DNA from: Aegilops tauschii subsp. strangulata | Lineage: Eukaryota > Streptophyta > Magnoliopsida > Poales > Poaceae | Assembly: GCF_002575655.3 (NCBI RefSeq) | Contig: NC_053036.3 | Location: 157,704,627-157,768,626 of the forward strand | Direction: 5' to 3' | Length of the DNA: 64,000 nucleotides | Shown: positions 10,735 through 23,906 of the stretch, piece by piece | Layout: each line of letters opens with the position of its first letter | How positions within the stretch are numbered: the stretch's first letter is position 1 | Made by a program: the position numbers and the translations under genes | The notes under the pieces: generated by a model | Seen by the model: the letters and a program-made list of their open reading frames with translations, nothing else | Told to the model about the DNA's origin: nothing | Databases searched by the model: none

Positions 10735-13700
10735 GTGGCATCATGAGCTAGGTCTATGCGTAGATTCTATGCACGAGTAGAACACAAAGTAGTTGTGGGC
10801 GATGATTTGTTCAATTTGCTTGCTGTTACTAGTCTTATCTTGATTCGGCGGCATTGTGGGATGAAGCGGCCCGAACCGACCTTACACGTACACTTACGTG
10901 AGACAGGTTGCACCGACTGACATGCACTTGATGCATAAGGTGGCTAGCGGGTGTCTGTCTCTCCCACTTTAGTTGGATCGGATTCGATGAAGAGGGTCCT
11001 TATGAAGGGTAAATAGCAATTGGCATATCACCGTTTTTGCTTTTGCGTAGGTAAGAAACGTTCTTGCTAGAAACCCATAGCAGCCACGTAAAACATGCAA
11101 CAACAATTAGAGGACGTCTAACTTGTTTTTGCAGGGTATGCTATGTGATGTGATATGGCCAAAAGGATGTGATGAATTATATATATGTGATGTATGAGAT
11201 TGATCATGTTCTTGTAATAGGAATCACGACTTGTATGTCGATGAGTATGACAACCGGCAGGAGCCATAGGAGTTGTCTTAATTTATTGCATGACCTGCGT
11301 GTCAATGAAAAATGCCATGTAATTACTTTACTTTATTGCTAATCGTTAGCCATAGTAGTAGAAGTAATAGTTGGCGAGACAACTTCATGAAGACACGATG
11401 ATGGAGATCATGATGATGGAGATCATGGTGTCATGCCGGTGACGAAGGTGATCATGCCGCGCCTCGAAGATGGAGATCAAAAGGCGCAAGATGATACTGG
11501 CCATATCATGTCACTTTATGATTTGCATGTGATGTTTGTCATGTTTACATCTTATTTGCATAGAACGACGGTAGCATAAATAAGATGATCCCTCACTAAA
11601 ATTTCAAGAGATGTGTTCCCCCTAACTGTGCACCGTTGCGAAGGATCGTTGTTTCGAAGCACCACGTGATGATCGGGTGTGATAGATTCTAACGTTCGCA
11701 TACAATGAGTGTAAGCCAGATTTACACATGCGAAACACTTAGGTTGACTTGACGAGCCTAGCATGTACAGACATGGCCTCGGAACACGGAAGACCGAAAG
11801 GTCGAACATGAGTCGTATAGCAGATACGATCAACATGAAGATGTTCACCGATGATGACTAGTCCGTCTCACGTGATGATCGGACACGGCCTAGTTGACTC
11901 GGATCATGTATCACTTAGATGACTAGAGGGATGTCTATCTGAGTGGGAGTTCATTAAATAATTTGATTAGATGAACTTAATTATCATGAACATAGTCAAA
12001 AGGTCTTTGCAAATTATGTCGTACCTTACGTTTTAGTTCTACTAAGATATGTTCCTAGAGAAAATTTAGTTGAAAGTTGATAGTAGCAATTATGCGGACT
12101 GGGTCCGTAAACTGAGGATTGTCCTCATTGCTGCACAGAAGGCTTATGTCCTTAATGCACCGCTCGGTGTGCTGAACCTCGAGCGTCGTCTGTAGATGTT
12201 GCGAAACATCGACATACACGTTTTGATGACTACGTGATAGTTCAGTGTGTGATGCTAACGGTTTAAAATTGTGGCACCAAAGACGGTTTTGAAACGTCGC
12301 AGAACATATGAGATGTTCCAAAGACTGAAATTGGGATTTCAGACTAGTGCCCACGTCAAGAGGTATGAGACCTCTGACAAGTTTCTTAAGCCTGCAAACT
12401 AAGGGAGAAAAACTCAATCGTTGAGCATGTGCTCAGATTGTCTGAGTACTACAATCGCTTGAATCGAGTGGGAGTTAATCTTCCAGATGAGATAGTGATG
12501 GTTCTCCATAGTCACTGACACCAAGCTATTAGAGCTTCGTGATAAACTATAACATATCAGGGATAGACATGATGATCCTTGAGCAACTCGTGATGTTTGA
12601 CACCGCGAAAGTAGAAATCAAGTAGGAGCATCAATTGTTGATGGTTAGTAAACCCACTAGTTTCAAGAAGGGCACGGGCAACAAGGGATACTTCATGAAA
12701 CGGCAAATCAGTTGCAGCTCTAGTGAAGAAAGCCAAGGTTGAACCCAAACCCGAGACTAAGTGCTTCTGAGATGAGGGGAACGGTCACTGAAGCAGAACT
12801 GCCCTAGATACTTCGTAGATGAGAAGGCTGGTAAGGTCGACAGAAGTATATTGGATATACATTATATTAATGTGTACTTTACTAGTACTCCTAGTAGCAC
12901 CAGGGTATTAGATACCGGTTCGGTTGCTAAGTGTTAGTAACTCGAAATAAAAGCTGCGGAATAAACGGAGACTAGCTAAAAGTGAGATGACGATATGTGT
13001 TGGAAGTGTTTCCAAGGTTGATGTGATCAAGCATCGCATGCTCCCTCTACCATCGAGATTGGTGTTAAACCTAAATAATTGTTATTTGGTGTTTACGTTG
13101 AGCATAGACATGATTGGATTATGATGTTCATTTAAGAAGAATAATGGTTACTCTTTTTATTTGAATAATACCTTCAATGGTCTTGCACCTAAAATAAATG
13201 GTTTATTGAATCTCGATCGTAGTGATACACATGTTCATGCCAAAAGATATAAGATAGTAATGATAGTACCACATACTTGTGGCACTGCCACTTGAGTCAC
13301 ATTGGTATAAAACGCATGAAGAAGCTCCATGTTGATGGATCTTTGGACTCACTCGTTTTTGAAAAGATTGAGACATGCGAACCATGTCTATTAGTATATA
13401 TGCATGAAGAAAGTCCATACAGATGGATCGTTTGGACTCACCTGATTTTGAATCACTTGAGACATGCAAATCATACCACATGGGAAAGATGACTGAAAGG
13501 CCTCATTTTCAGTAAGATGGAACAAGAAAGCAACTTGTTGGAAGTAATACATTTTGATGTGTGCAGTCCAATGAGTGCTGAGGCATGCAGTGGATATCGT
13601 TATGTTCTTGCTTCACAGATGATTTGAGTAGATGCTGAGTATATTTACTTGATGAAACACAAGTCTGAATTATTGAAAGGTTCAAGTAATTTCAGAGTGA

Positions 13701-15894
13701 ATTTGAAGATCGTCGTGACAAGAGGATAAAATGTCTGTGATATGATCATAGCGATGAATATCTGAGTTACGAGTTTGGCACACAATTAAGAAATTGTGGA
13801 AATTGTTTCACGACTAATACCGCCTGGAACACCATAGTGTGATGGTGTGTCCGAACATCATAACTGCACCCTATTAGATATGGTGCATACCATGATGTCT
13901 CTTATTGAATTACACTATCGTTTATGGGTTAGGCATTAGAGACAACCGCATTCACTTTAAATAGGGCACCACGCAATTCCGTTGAGACGACACCGTATGA
14001 ACTATGGTTTAGAGAAAGCTAAGCTGTCGTTTCTTAAAAGTTTGGGGCTGCGACGCTTATGTGAAAAAGTTTCAGGCTGATAAGCTCGAACCCAAAGCGG
14101 ATAAATGCATCTTCATAGAATACCCAAAAACAGTTGGGTATACCTCCTATTTCAGATCCGGAAGCAAAGTGATTGTTTCTAGAAACAGGTCCTTTCTCGA
14201 GGAAAAGTTTCTCTCGAAAGAATTGAGTGGGAGGATGGTGGAGACTTGATGAGGTTATTGAACCATGACTTCAACTAGTATGTAGCAGGGCACAGGAAGT
14301 TGTTCCTGTGGCACCTACACCAATTGAAGTGGAAGCTTATGATAGTGATCATGAAACTTCGGATCAAGTCACTACCAAACCTCGTAGGTCGACAAGGATG
14401 CGTACTACTTCAGAGTGGTACATATTCCTGTCTTGGAAGTCATGTTGCTAGACAACAATGAACCTACGAGCTATGGAGACGTGATGGTGGGCCCGGATTC
14501 CGACGAATGGCTCGAGGCCATAAAATCCGAGAGAGGATCCATGTATAAAAACAAAGTGTAGACTTTGGAAGAACTACTTGATGGTCGTAAGGTTGTTGGG
14601 TGCAGATGGATTTTAAAAGGAAGACGGACAATGATGGTAAGTGTCACCATTAAGAAAGCTCGACTTGTCGTTAAGATGTTTTCCGACAAGTTCAAGGTGT
14701 TGACTGCGATGAGACTTTCTCACTCATAGCGATGCTAAGAGTCCGTTGGAATTATATTAGCGGTTACTGCATTATTTATGAAATCTTGCAGATAGGATGT
14801 CAAAACATTGTTTCCTCGACGATTTTCTTGAGGAAAGGTTGTATGTGATACAACCAGATGGTTTTGTCAATCCTGAAAGATGCTAACAAGTATGCAAAGC
14901 TCCAGCAATCCTTCTAAGGACTGGAGTAAGCATCTCGGAGTTGGAATGTATGCTTTGATGAGATGATCAAAGATTTTGGGTTTTTACAAAGTTTATGAGA
15001 AACTTGTATTTCCAAAGAAGTGAGTGGGAGCACTATAGAATTTTTGATGAGTATATGTTGTTAACATATTGTTGATCAGAAATGATGTAGAATTTCTGGA
15101 AAGCATACAGGGTTATTTGAAAAGTGTTTTTCAATGGAAAACCTGAATTAAGCTACTTGAACATTGAGCATCAAGATCTATAAGGATAGATCAAAAACGC
15201 TTAATAGTACTTTCAAATGAATACATACCGTGACAAGATTTTGAAGGAGTTCAAAATAGATCAGCAAAGAAGGAGTTCTAGGCTGTGTTACAGGGTGTGA
15301 GTATTGAGTAAGACTCAAGACCTGACCACGGCAGAAGAGAGAGAAAAGACGAAGGTCGTCCCCTATGCTTTAGACGTAGGCTATACAATATGATATGCTG
15401 TGTACTGCACCTGAAGTGTGCCTTGCCATGAGTTAGTCAAGGGGTACAATAGTGATCCAGGAATGGATCACATGACATCGGTCGAACTTATCCTTAGTAA
15501 CTAGTGGACTAAGGAATTTTCTCGATTATGGAGGTGGTAAAAGAGTTCGTCGTAAAGGGTTACGATGATGCAAACTTTGACACTAATCCGGATGACTCTG
15601 AGTAGTAAACCGGATTCGTATAGTAGAGCAGTTATTTGGAATAGCTCCAAGTAGCGCGTGGTAGCTGCATCTACAAGATGACATAGAGATTTGTAAAACA
15701 CACATGGATCTAAAAGGTTCAGACCCGTTGACTAATAACCTCTCTCACAAGCGAGATATGAACAAACCCCATGGGTGTTGGATTCATTACAATCACATGG
15801 TGATGTGAACTAGATTATTGACTCTAGTAAACTCTTGGGTCTTAATCACATGGCGATGTGAACTAGATTATTGACTCTAGTGCAAGTGGGAGAC
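10735..15894 (+). pseudogene. Decayed gag-pol of the Angela-type copia element
   Basis: Fragments of copia polyprotein are recognisable in order on the plus strand. One is a gag-pre-integrase piece near 13277 (WHCHLSHIGIKRMKKLH, then CEPCL). Another is an integrase C-terminal piece near 14061 (KFQADKLEPKADKCIFIEYP). A reverse-transcriptase-like stretch lies around 14560-14720. No frame exceeds about 120 codons, and frameshifts and stops are frequent. At the 3' end a 38-bp repeat (core GATGTGAACTAGATTATTGACTCTAG) occurs at 15789-15826 and again at about 15843-15880, next to the purine tract. The element cannot make its own proteins, so its recent insertion must have used proteins of another copy. 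Confidence 0.8.
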
Positions 15895-17623
15895 TGTTGG
15901 AAATATGCCCTAGAGGCAATAATAAAATGGTTATTATTATATTTCCTTGTTCATGATAATTGTCTATTGTTCATGCTATAATTGTATTAACTGGAAACCG
16001 TAATACATGTGTGAATACATAGACCACAACATGTCCCTAGTAAGCCTCTAGTTGACTAGCTCGTTGATCAATAGATGGTTATGGTTTCCTGACCATGGAC
16101 ATTGGATGTCATTGATAACGGGATCACATCATTAGGAGAATGATGTGATGGACAAGACCCAATCCTAAGCATAGCACAAGATCGTGTAGTTCGTTTGCTA
16201 GAGCTTTTCTAATGTCAAGTATCATTTCCTTAGACCATGAGATTGTGCAACTCCCGGATACTGTAGGAATGCTTTGGGTGTACCAAACGTCACAACGTAA
16301 CTGGGTGGCTATAAAGGTGCACTACAGGTATCTCCGAAAGTGTCTGTTGGGTTGGCACGAATCGAGACTGGGATTTGTCACTCCGTATGACGAAGAGGTA
16401 TCTCTAGGCCCACTCGAGTAATGCATCATCATATTGAGCTCAATGTGACTAAGGAGTTAGCCACGGGATCATGCGTTACGGAACAAGTAAAGAGACTTGC
16501 CGGTAACGAGATTGAACGAGGTATTGGGATACCGACGATCGAATCTCGGGCAAGTAACATACCGATAGACAAAGGGAATTGTATACGGGATTGAATGAAT
16601 CCCCGACATCGTGGTTCATCCAATGAGATCATCGTGGAACATGTGGGAGCCAATATGGGTATCCAGATCCCGCTATTGGTTATTGGCCAGAGAGGTGTCT
16701 CGGTCATGTCTGCATGGTTCCCGAACCCGTAGGGTCTACACACTTAAGGTTCGGTGACGCTAGAGTTGTTATGGGAAATAGTATGTGGTTACCAAAGGTT
16801 GTTCGGAGTCCCGGATGAGATCCCGGACATCACGAGGAGTTCTGGAATGGTCCGGCGGTGAAGATCGATATATTGGACGAAGGGTATTGGAGTCCGGAAG
16901 TGTTCCGGGGGTACCAGGCTATGGCCAGCATGACCGAAAGGTGTTTCGGGAGCCCCGGCAAGTGTTGGTGGGCCTCATGGGCCAAAGGGGAAGGGGAAAA
17001 CCAGCCCACTAAGGGGTGGTGCGCCCCCCCACACCCTTTCCCACGTTACTTGGGGAGGTGGGGCGCCTCCACCTGGCTTGGGAGGCAAGCCTCCACCTGC
17101 TTGACTTGGGGGGCAAGCCACCCTCCCTGGCCGCCGCCCCTCCCACCAGATGGGATCTAAGGGGCCGGCCCCCCTCTCCCTTGCCCCTATATATAGTGGA
17201 GGGGTGGGAGGGCAGCCGCACCCCTGGCCTGGCGCAGCCCTCTCCTCCTCCAACTCCTCCTCCTCCTCCGTAGTGCTTAGCGAAGCTCTGCCGGAGAACC
17301 ACGAGCTCCATTGCCACCACGCCGTCGTGCTGCTGGAATTCTCCCTCAACTTCTCCTCTCCCCTTGCTGGATCAAGAAGGAGGAGACGTCCCCGGGCTGT
17401 ACGTGTGTTGAACGCGGAGGCGCCGTCCGTTCGGCGCTAGATCGGATCTTCCGCGATTTGAATCGCTGCGAGTACGACTCCATCAACCGCGTTCTTGTAA
17501 CGCTTCCGCTTAGCAATCTTCAAGGGTATGAAGATGCACTCCCTCTCTCTCGTTGCTAGCATCTCCTAGATTGATCTTGGTGACACGTAGGAAAATTTTG
17601 AATTGTTGCTTCGTTCCCCAACA
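15895..17623 (+). repeat. 3' LTR of the Angela-type element
   Basis: A 1729-bp copy, nearly identical to the 5' LTR at 9007-10734. It ends CGTTCCCCAACA at the junction with CACTA sequence. Confidence 0.93.
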
Positions 17624-17891
17624 CTATACACCTGCATCGTCACATGAGTCGATGATATGCAACATATATAGTTGAGCAACAGAAAGAGACAGACTTGGCA
17701 AAAATAGAAGCAACATATCATAAGCATAAATAACAAAGTTCATCGTACCCAAAGTGCCCTAACTAGAGTGATCTTCGCTAGTCGAGGAGGACGGTTTAAT
17801 TACATCACAAATAAAGTTTCGTTGTGCATAACTCAAAGTTTCGTCATACAGATAGTATGGACTAAACGGACACATTGTCATATATCGACAA

Positions 17892-20800
17892 TCACTCCAA
17901 CATGTCGTGCCATCCATCCAAGTCAGGGAGATAGTCCCCGAGCGCAGTGAAAGGCTTCAGGTCGAGCCGCTGAGCGGCTACGCGTGTTCGGACGTCTTCC
18001 CGCGGCATTTGTCCTTCTTCGTAGAACATCCCTGTTTTTCCGACGACCTCCTTCATGATGATTTTGGCAAGTTCGCGCTGGATGTGATAGAACTCAGCTC
18101 GAAGTCGATGATCCTCGATATCCCCTAAGTTCTTTGCCCATTGCAGAATATGGGCATCGCCGGATCTAGGTGACATGCGAAGGTTCTGGTGATCCCGTCT
18201 GTACTCCAGCATGTGGTGTAGGACATAGAATCCATCATTAAGAGAATCACTCGGTTGCTGGATGCAGCAGAAGTCGGTCTTATGGCCGAAGGCGGGCCTG
18301 CCGTCCCTTTTCTTCTTGTCCTTGACCTCTCCGCCCCGTGTGCCGTAGTAAAACATAGCACCGTCGAGAACAGACTTGATGTGGGTGCAATCCTTTTTGT
18401 TAATGTTCTTCGACGAGTCCAAGTAAAGAGCGTGGGAGTATCGGGGGTAAAGGATGATGAGGACGGCGCGCCCGCCGCTGCGCAAAATAAGTACACCTCA
18501 AATTAATTAGCCTTCACCGTGCAAATGAATGATTGAAATCGAAGGAAGGATATCCGCGTGGATGACTTACAGGGGATGATAAGGCACGAGAATCGCCTCC
18601 TTGTCCTTATTGGCGAGCATGAAATTGACGATGTATTCCCTCGCGTATTCACGGTGCTTTGCGCAGACTCCCAAGAAGCCCTCGTGCATGAAGTACGGGT
18701 CAGCGACACAGATATGAGGTATCTGCTCAACCCCGATGAGGTAGTTCATGTGCAAGGCATAAAGGCGGACAAACATAAAATCCAGCTTCTTCAAGTGAAA
18801 CATGTCGAAGATGTAATCGAATCGAAGGAAGAACTTCTCCGGGGAATGTGTCGACGTACGACAATTGCCGCGGCACGTTAACCACGTAGAGTTGGTATCC
18901 TGGATTTTTTGAGGCGATGAGGCCTTTCTCTATCCGCAGCACATCATCATGAAGTCTCCTTAAATTGCCGAATCTGGCCCCTAGCGCTGCTTTAGGTAGG
19001 ATTGGTTGACCGGGGATATGCCATTTTGCCGCACCGGGGATATCTATACGGTCTTGAACCCGAGGCTGCTGAGGCGGCTCGATCATAGAAGCAGCTTTTT
19101 TGCCTTTCCTTGGTCTCTTCCTAGACTTCTTTACTACCGGAAGGTTGTCCATAATACGTTCAGACTCCGGAGACGGCAATTTAGGCACCGACTCATGACG
19201 CTCAAACCCTAAGTAGGCGCCAATATTGACATACTGTTGAGTGTCATCGTCATCCTCATCCTTATCTATGGCGACGTCACCAACGACTAATGGAGCCTTT
19301 TCCTCACCCCTCCGCTATCACCCACCACGATAGCCGACGCTAATTGGGTAGGTGAGGTGTTGATGTTCATACCTAACTGCGTGCTCTTGGGTGTGCTCCC
19401 GGCCGCCTCCAGACGAAGCAGACTCTTTGGCCACAACAGGACCCACCCATTGCAACAATCACCAAGCCACCGCGGGGTCTCACTGTCATCCCCCACTAGT
19501 ACCAGAGGAGCCAAATTCTCGTGGCCCGGTTTGACACTGGCCACGGAAACCTTGAAGATGTCCAGGGGGATCGGCCGGCTGTGGAACAATGGTTCCTTCG
19601 GCTCCATTTTTCGTCGCCTTCCCCACGTCCACCTTCTGGTCGCCGATGGTGTACAATATGGTGCACGGGGTTTCGTCGGCCTGCAAAGAAAAGTCTGCGA
19701 CGTGAGACATCTGAAAGGCAACGAAAACGGGAGATTATACATTTATTGAAGGGGGTCGGTGTGACAGATACCGTGAGGGCGTCGAGCTCAGCCAAAGACG
19801 AAGCACCGCCGGGCACGTCCAGTGCCGGAGCCGATGTCGGAGCAGGTGCGGGAGCCGGTGTGGGAGCAGGTGTAGGAGCCGGTGTGGGAGCAGGTGCAGC
19901 TGCAGGTGCTGGTGCAATGCTAGTCGAGCTGCTCCCCAAGAAGTCAGCATGGGGAAAGTCCGCTGCATTTTTTTCTGGATTTTGCCTGCTCCAATTGAAA
20001 ATGGCCGGAACCAAGGTAGTAGACATATCTACATGCACCTGTTTTGCGGCAGCTACCGCTGTTGCGACTGTCTCAGATGATTTCTTCTCAACCGCAATCT
20101 CAACCTTCTTGTCGATGTTTTCTTCAGTTAACCTCCGTCTTTCCTTTCTCTCCTCCGTGGTCTCACGGTAGTACTTCTTCCACATGGTGCTGTCTCCGAC
20201 ACCGTGCACGCGTCTAGACGACGGTCGAGTCTCCACCAGGAGTCCTTTCAATATGTTCAATGCCTAGTTGAATGGAGTGTCCCACTTGGGCCTCGCCAAC
20301 GCCTCAGACGGCGAGTCGCTTTCGGCCGCAATCCTGTGCTGCTCTCTCTGCAAAAGGCACAAGGATCGTTTACAAATATGACTAACGTGCAGTCGAATTG
20401 ATCAGAAACTAAAATTACCAGCAGTCTCATGAACTCCGTCGTGACCGCGTTTGTTTCGAAAACCTTCTTCACTTGGTCCCAACGGTGCCGGGCCCTGAGG
20501 ACGTCACGCTCCTGCGGGACGGTGAACTCCGCCAAGGGGTCTGGGATGCCCAGACTCGTGGCTTCCGCGTCCTCCTTGGCCCATATGGACCTCTTCCCGC
20601 CGTAACCACGACTTCCGAGGTGGTGGAACCCAATGTTCCTCTGTTGAAGCCCCTTCATGTACTTTGACTTTTTTTTGCAGCTTCGGCCTCTCAAGCCGCC
20701 TTGAATATTTGAAAGTGCTCTGCCGTGATTGTCGGATTATCCTTTACAATCTCGGAGTAGGGTTCCTTTTTGTTGACGATCTGATATTTCACCCTTGATT

Positions 20801-21383
20801 TCCAGGCGGCCAACGCATCGCTAAACTTGGTCATGGCGTGTTTGTTTATCTTCTTCATTGCCGGGTCCTTATCTGGATCTTTATAATCCTTTTCATTCCG
20901 GCCCGGGAACAAGAATATCTGGTGCAGCTTCTTTAGGAGGGAGGGCCTCATATTATCTATCTTCTTTAGTTTCTCATCGTTGATGGTGGCGGTTGTCCGT
21001 ATGATGCAACCTATTTGATTGTCGTAGCACGCGCGCGCTTCCTCGGGCGCGTCTGGCTCAAAATTGTCGTCGTCCACCTCCGTGACCACCAGTCTAGTAG
21101 TCCTGATCTTGTTAGGAAGCCGTTGCCTCTTTGCTTTCGGTTCTATACCGGCTCCACTAGTCTCGGCGCCGTTCTCAGTCTCAGCGCCGGTCTCGATGTC
21201 GGTCTCAGTCTCAGCGCCGGTCTCAGTCTCAGCGTCGGTCTCGATGTCGGTCTCAATCTTCGATGAGACAGGTGGACCCAGCAACATCAACTCTTGATCG
21301 TCGGCTTCCCTCAAAAATTCTTCTGCCGCTAGGTAGACGTTGTCGCAGTCACCAGAACCCTGTCCTTCATCGTTGCTAGCCAT
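17892..21383 (-). pseudogene. Broken CACTA accessory gene (Ptta/En-Spm transposase-like N-terminus, Ulp1-like C-terminus)
   Basis: A multi-exon gene reads from ATG at 21383 towards 17892. Its first part (to 20691) is acidic with Glu-Thr repeats and then resembles the plant transposase Ptta/En-Spm family (LLKKLHQIFLFPGRN, WKSRVKYQIVNKKEP). Later parts have a Pro-Ala repeat (near 19880), a segment like DUF8039, and a C-terminal Ulp1 (C48) protease-like region (VLIILYPRYSHALYLDSS; QQPSDSLNDGFYVLHHM). In the last motif Asp sits where the catalytic Cys is expected, and the His before VLIIL appears replaced. There are in-frame stops near 20692 and 20262 and a frameshift in an A-run near 20668. Splice sites are readable, for example donor GTAAGT near 18567 and acceptor GCAG near 18486. 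Non-functional; domain names are by recall. Confidence 0.7.
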
Positions 21384-22724
21384 GTTTCCTACGATTAAAT
21401 CTAGTCAATTAATTCTAGACCTAATAAAATGAATAATGACATAAAAAAGGCCTATGCTTTGCAGGAACGTTGACTCCTTCGCGGTGCGGCAAATCCCGGG
21501 TACTCGATATGTCCTAGTTTGTAGCACAATTCATGCCGAAATTCACGGAAAATTTTGGCATGACTTTTGCTAAAAAGTGGACAAATCAAGAACTTGAAAT
21601 TTGCCGGAACAGAAATGAATCGACATTCCGGCAAAACATAGGCCACTCGGCTTCATTCCCTGGAAACAGTGTTCAAATATCCATCTTCGACACCGCAACA
21701 CATGTCCAAATATACACGAGCAACCACATGTCCAAATTTCACAAGCTAATTCAAAAACTAAGTGTAGAAGGAAATTCATTTAACTACTAATAGAACAAAA
21801 TTCAGTTAACTTTAGTGCTCTATAATGATGAAAGGAAAAAAATCAGTTAACTACTAATTTCATTCATTTAGGTTATTCATTTAACTTCACCTAATTAACC
21901 TACTGTACCACTACTACTAGCAGCACTACTAACCTAATTAACCTAGCCAAACCCTATTGCCCTAACTAAAAAACATCTAATTAACATCTACTAGTACCAC
22001 TACTGCCCTAACCTAATTAACATCTACTAGTATCACTATATACTACAAGCAGCACTGCTACAACATTTTTTCTTTAAAAAACATCTATGAAAACAAAAAC
22101 CCTAATTAAACCCTACTGCCCTAACTAACTATTGTTGTAAACCAATTTTTTTGCTCTAAACTAATTTTTGCTCTAACATCTACTACTTAACATCTTTTGC
22201 TCTAAACTAATTTTTTTGCTATAAACTAACTTTTGCTCTACTATTTTTTGCTCTAAAATGCAGAGAGAGAGGAGTGGTCGGGGGAGGGGTGGGGGGCTTA
22301 CAGAGAGGGGAGAGACGGTGGCGGGGAGGTGCTCGGCGACGGAGGCAGGGGCGGGGAGGGCGGGCTCGGGCACGGGCAGCGGCGGTCCTGGGCGGGCTCG
22401 GGCGGCGGTGAGGTCAAGGGCCGCCGCGGTGAGGTAAAGGGCGGCGACGGTGAGGTCGAGGGCGGCGGCGGTGAGGCTGAGGGCGGCCTCGGGCGGCGGC
22501 GGTGATGATGGGGGCGGCCTCGGGGGGAGACGGTGAGGTTGCGGGCGTCCACGCCGGCAGGAGACGGCGGCGAAGTGGGGCGATGGCGAATTGGGGAGAC
22601 GGCGGCGAAGTGGAGCGAGGGATTTGGGGGAGAAGTAGTGGCCGGGGGGTGGGGGGAGGGAAACCGCTGGTTAAGTGAAACATAATGGTAGCACGTTTCT
22701 GAAAACGCGATATAGCCAAGTTAG
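21384..22724. other. Non-coding 5' region of the CACTA gene
   Basis: About 0.9 kb of A/T-rich text with CTAATTAACCTA-like repeats (21800-22250) is followed by a G/C-rich tract of GGCGGCGGTGAGG repeats (22260-22660). Proline-rich frames on the minus strand there are compositional artefacts. No gene is seen. Confidence 0.55.
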
Positions 22725-23139
22725 CTACAGCGCGTTTTCAAAACCGCGCTACTGCTATGCCTTTCTCCTTTTTCCCTTTTTTCATTTATTTTTCTTTACA
22801 TTTTATTTTTTCCCTTTCTCCTTTTTCTATTTCTTTTATTTTCATTTACTTTTCTACTTGTTTTTCATTTTATTTTATTTTCGTTAGCAGTAGCGCCTTA
22901 CACATAAACGCGCTGCTACAACAATATTAGCGGCAGCGCTGTTTCTAAAAGAGCGCTACTACTATGTGTAGCCTATCGGCTTAGTGGTGGGAATTTTAGT
23001 AGTAGAACGGGACGCGCTACTACTATATATGTATCTGCAGCGCGGTTATTCCGCGCGCGCTACTGCTGTGTAGCAGTAGCGCGCTTTTTTAACAAGCGCT
23101 ACTGCTAAAGTTCTGTGTATAAGGTTTTCCCTAGTAGTG
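22725..23139. repeat. Right terminal and subterminal repeats of the CACTA element
   Basis: GCGCTACTGCT / AGCAGTAGCGC motifs recur around 22740 and 22885-23110, interrupted by a pyrimidine-rich tract at 22760-22885. The end CCCTAGTAGTG mirrors the left end. Confidence 0.85.
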
Positions 23140-23142
23140 CTT

Positions 23143-23906
23143 ATTAGATGAACCTTCGAACCTCCACTCATGCCACGACATCGAGCATTGGTACATCAAC
23201 ACTCCTTTGACACATTGCACCCACACCTTCATATTTGTTGATTGTGCTCACACATGTCATTCTCGATGGACATATCATACTCACCACAAGTTTGCACCCT
23301 ATGCATGGATTGACTCACATTATGCTTGCCTTGTTGCAACAATTCCCATGTCATCCATGATATATGAGCTTATGCACTTCCTAAGCAAATTTGTTGTGAT
23401 CTTTCTTGATGGCATATTCATACATTATGATCATATTTCCCACCATCAATTGCATGATCACATAGTCACATTGAGCACCAATTACCATGTTCATGCTCTT
23501 GATAAACCATCCCATTATGACATCATTTTGCACAATGGTAGAATTTGTAGCTTTGTGCATCATACCAATTTCCATCCTTTTGTGTGCACAACAAATGAAT
23601 TTGCTTCCATGATTGCCTTACATATCATTCTATATCATTTGGCTAAGCTTCATGCACCTTGTCATGATCCATCTCATCGGACAAACTCATGCTTATTTGA
23701 TGGACACTTTGTGTGCGCTAACCATTGTATTTCCGAGTGTCGCTTGTGTTTGCTATTTTGCATGTATACCACTCCGGAGACACCTTGGAGTACTTGGATT
23801 GCGCCATGACTTCCACTCCGTCCAATTACAAGTCCGTCCACGACAACCGTTTCCATGGTGATGAGGATTATGATCCGAGGTTGGATCTTTCCCAAGGGAG
23901 GGGAGA
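23143..23906 (+). pseudogene. Element B coding remnant after the CACTA, with reverse-transcriptase-like palm
   Basis: The open frame 23207-23809 continues the His/Cys-rich coding sequence cut at 8327. The segment at 23366-23470 (ELMHFLSKFVVIFLDGIFIHY) lines up with the gypsy reverse transcriptase palm, usually FLRKFVVVFFDDILIYS, but the second catalytic Asp is changed (FLDG). A further frame from 23808 (MTSTPSNYKSVHDN) leads through the purine tract (DLSQGRGDD) into the 3' LTR, which is how the polyprotein end of this family reads. No functional reverse transcriptase could be made. The palm assignment is inference from one motif. Confidence 0.45.

Larger units (their letters stand above)
9007..17623 (+). 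mobile_element. Copia-type LTR retrotransposon, Angela/WIS type, inserted in the CACTA
   Basis: LTRs at 9007-10734 and 15895-17623 begin TGTTGGAAATATGCCC and end CGTTCCCCAACA, which I recognise as the abundant Triticeae Angela/WIS/BARE group. The flanking 5-mers are CTGTA (9002-9006) and CTATA (17624-17628), a target duplication with one later change. The LTRs differ by about 14 substitutions and 3 single-base indels by eye over 1.73 kb, making this the youngest element of the nest. The internal domain has decayed gag-pol with many stops. The purine tract before the 3' LTR (AAGTGGGAGAC) is intact, but the PBS (TGGCATCATGAGCTAGG) is only partly like the tRNA-Met type. Confidence 0.95.
8328..23139 (-). 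mobile_element. CACTA (En/Spm) DNA transposon inserted in element B
   Basis: The termini are exact inverted repeats beginning CACTACTAGGGAAAA (8328) and ending CCCTAGTAGTG (23139). They are flanked by the 3-bp target duplication CTT at 8325-8327 and 23140-23142, the length expected of CACTA elements. Subterminal regions carry many GCAGTAGCGC / GCGCTACTGC motifs in both orientations. After removing the Angela insertion (9007-17623 plus its 5-bp duplication) the element is about 6.2 kb. The only gene recognised is the broken minus-strand gene at 17892-21383. No TNP2-type transposase is visible, so it appears non-autonomous. Confidence 0.93.

Noticed and set aside
18255..18506. Plus-strand frames opposite the CACTA gene
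   Set aside because: They are antisense to the recognisable Ulp1-like region and have no independent support.
22298..22719. Proline/serine-rich minus-strand frames in the CACTA
   Set aside because: They arise from GGCGG-type repeats in non-coding sequence, with no domain and no conserved start.
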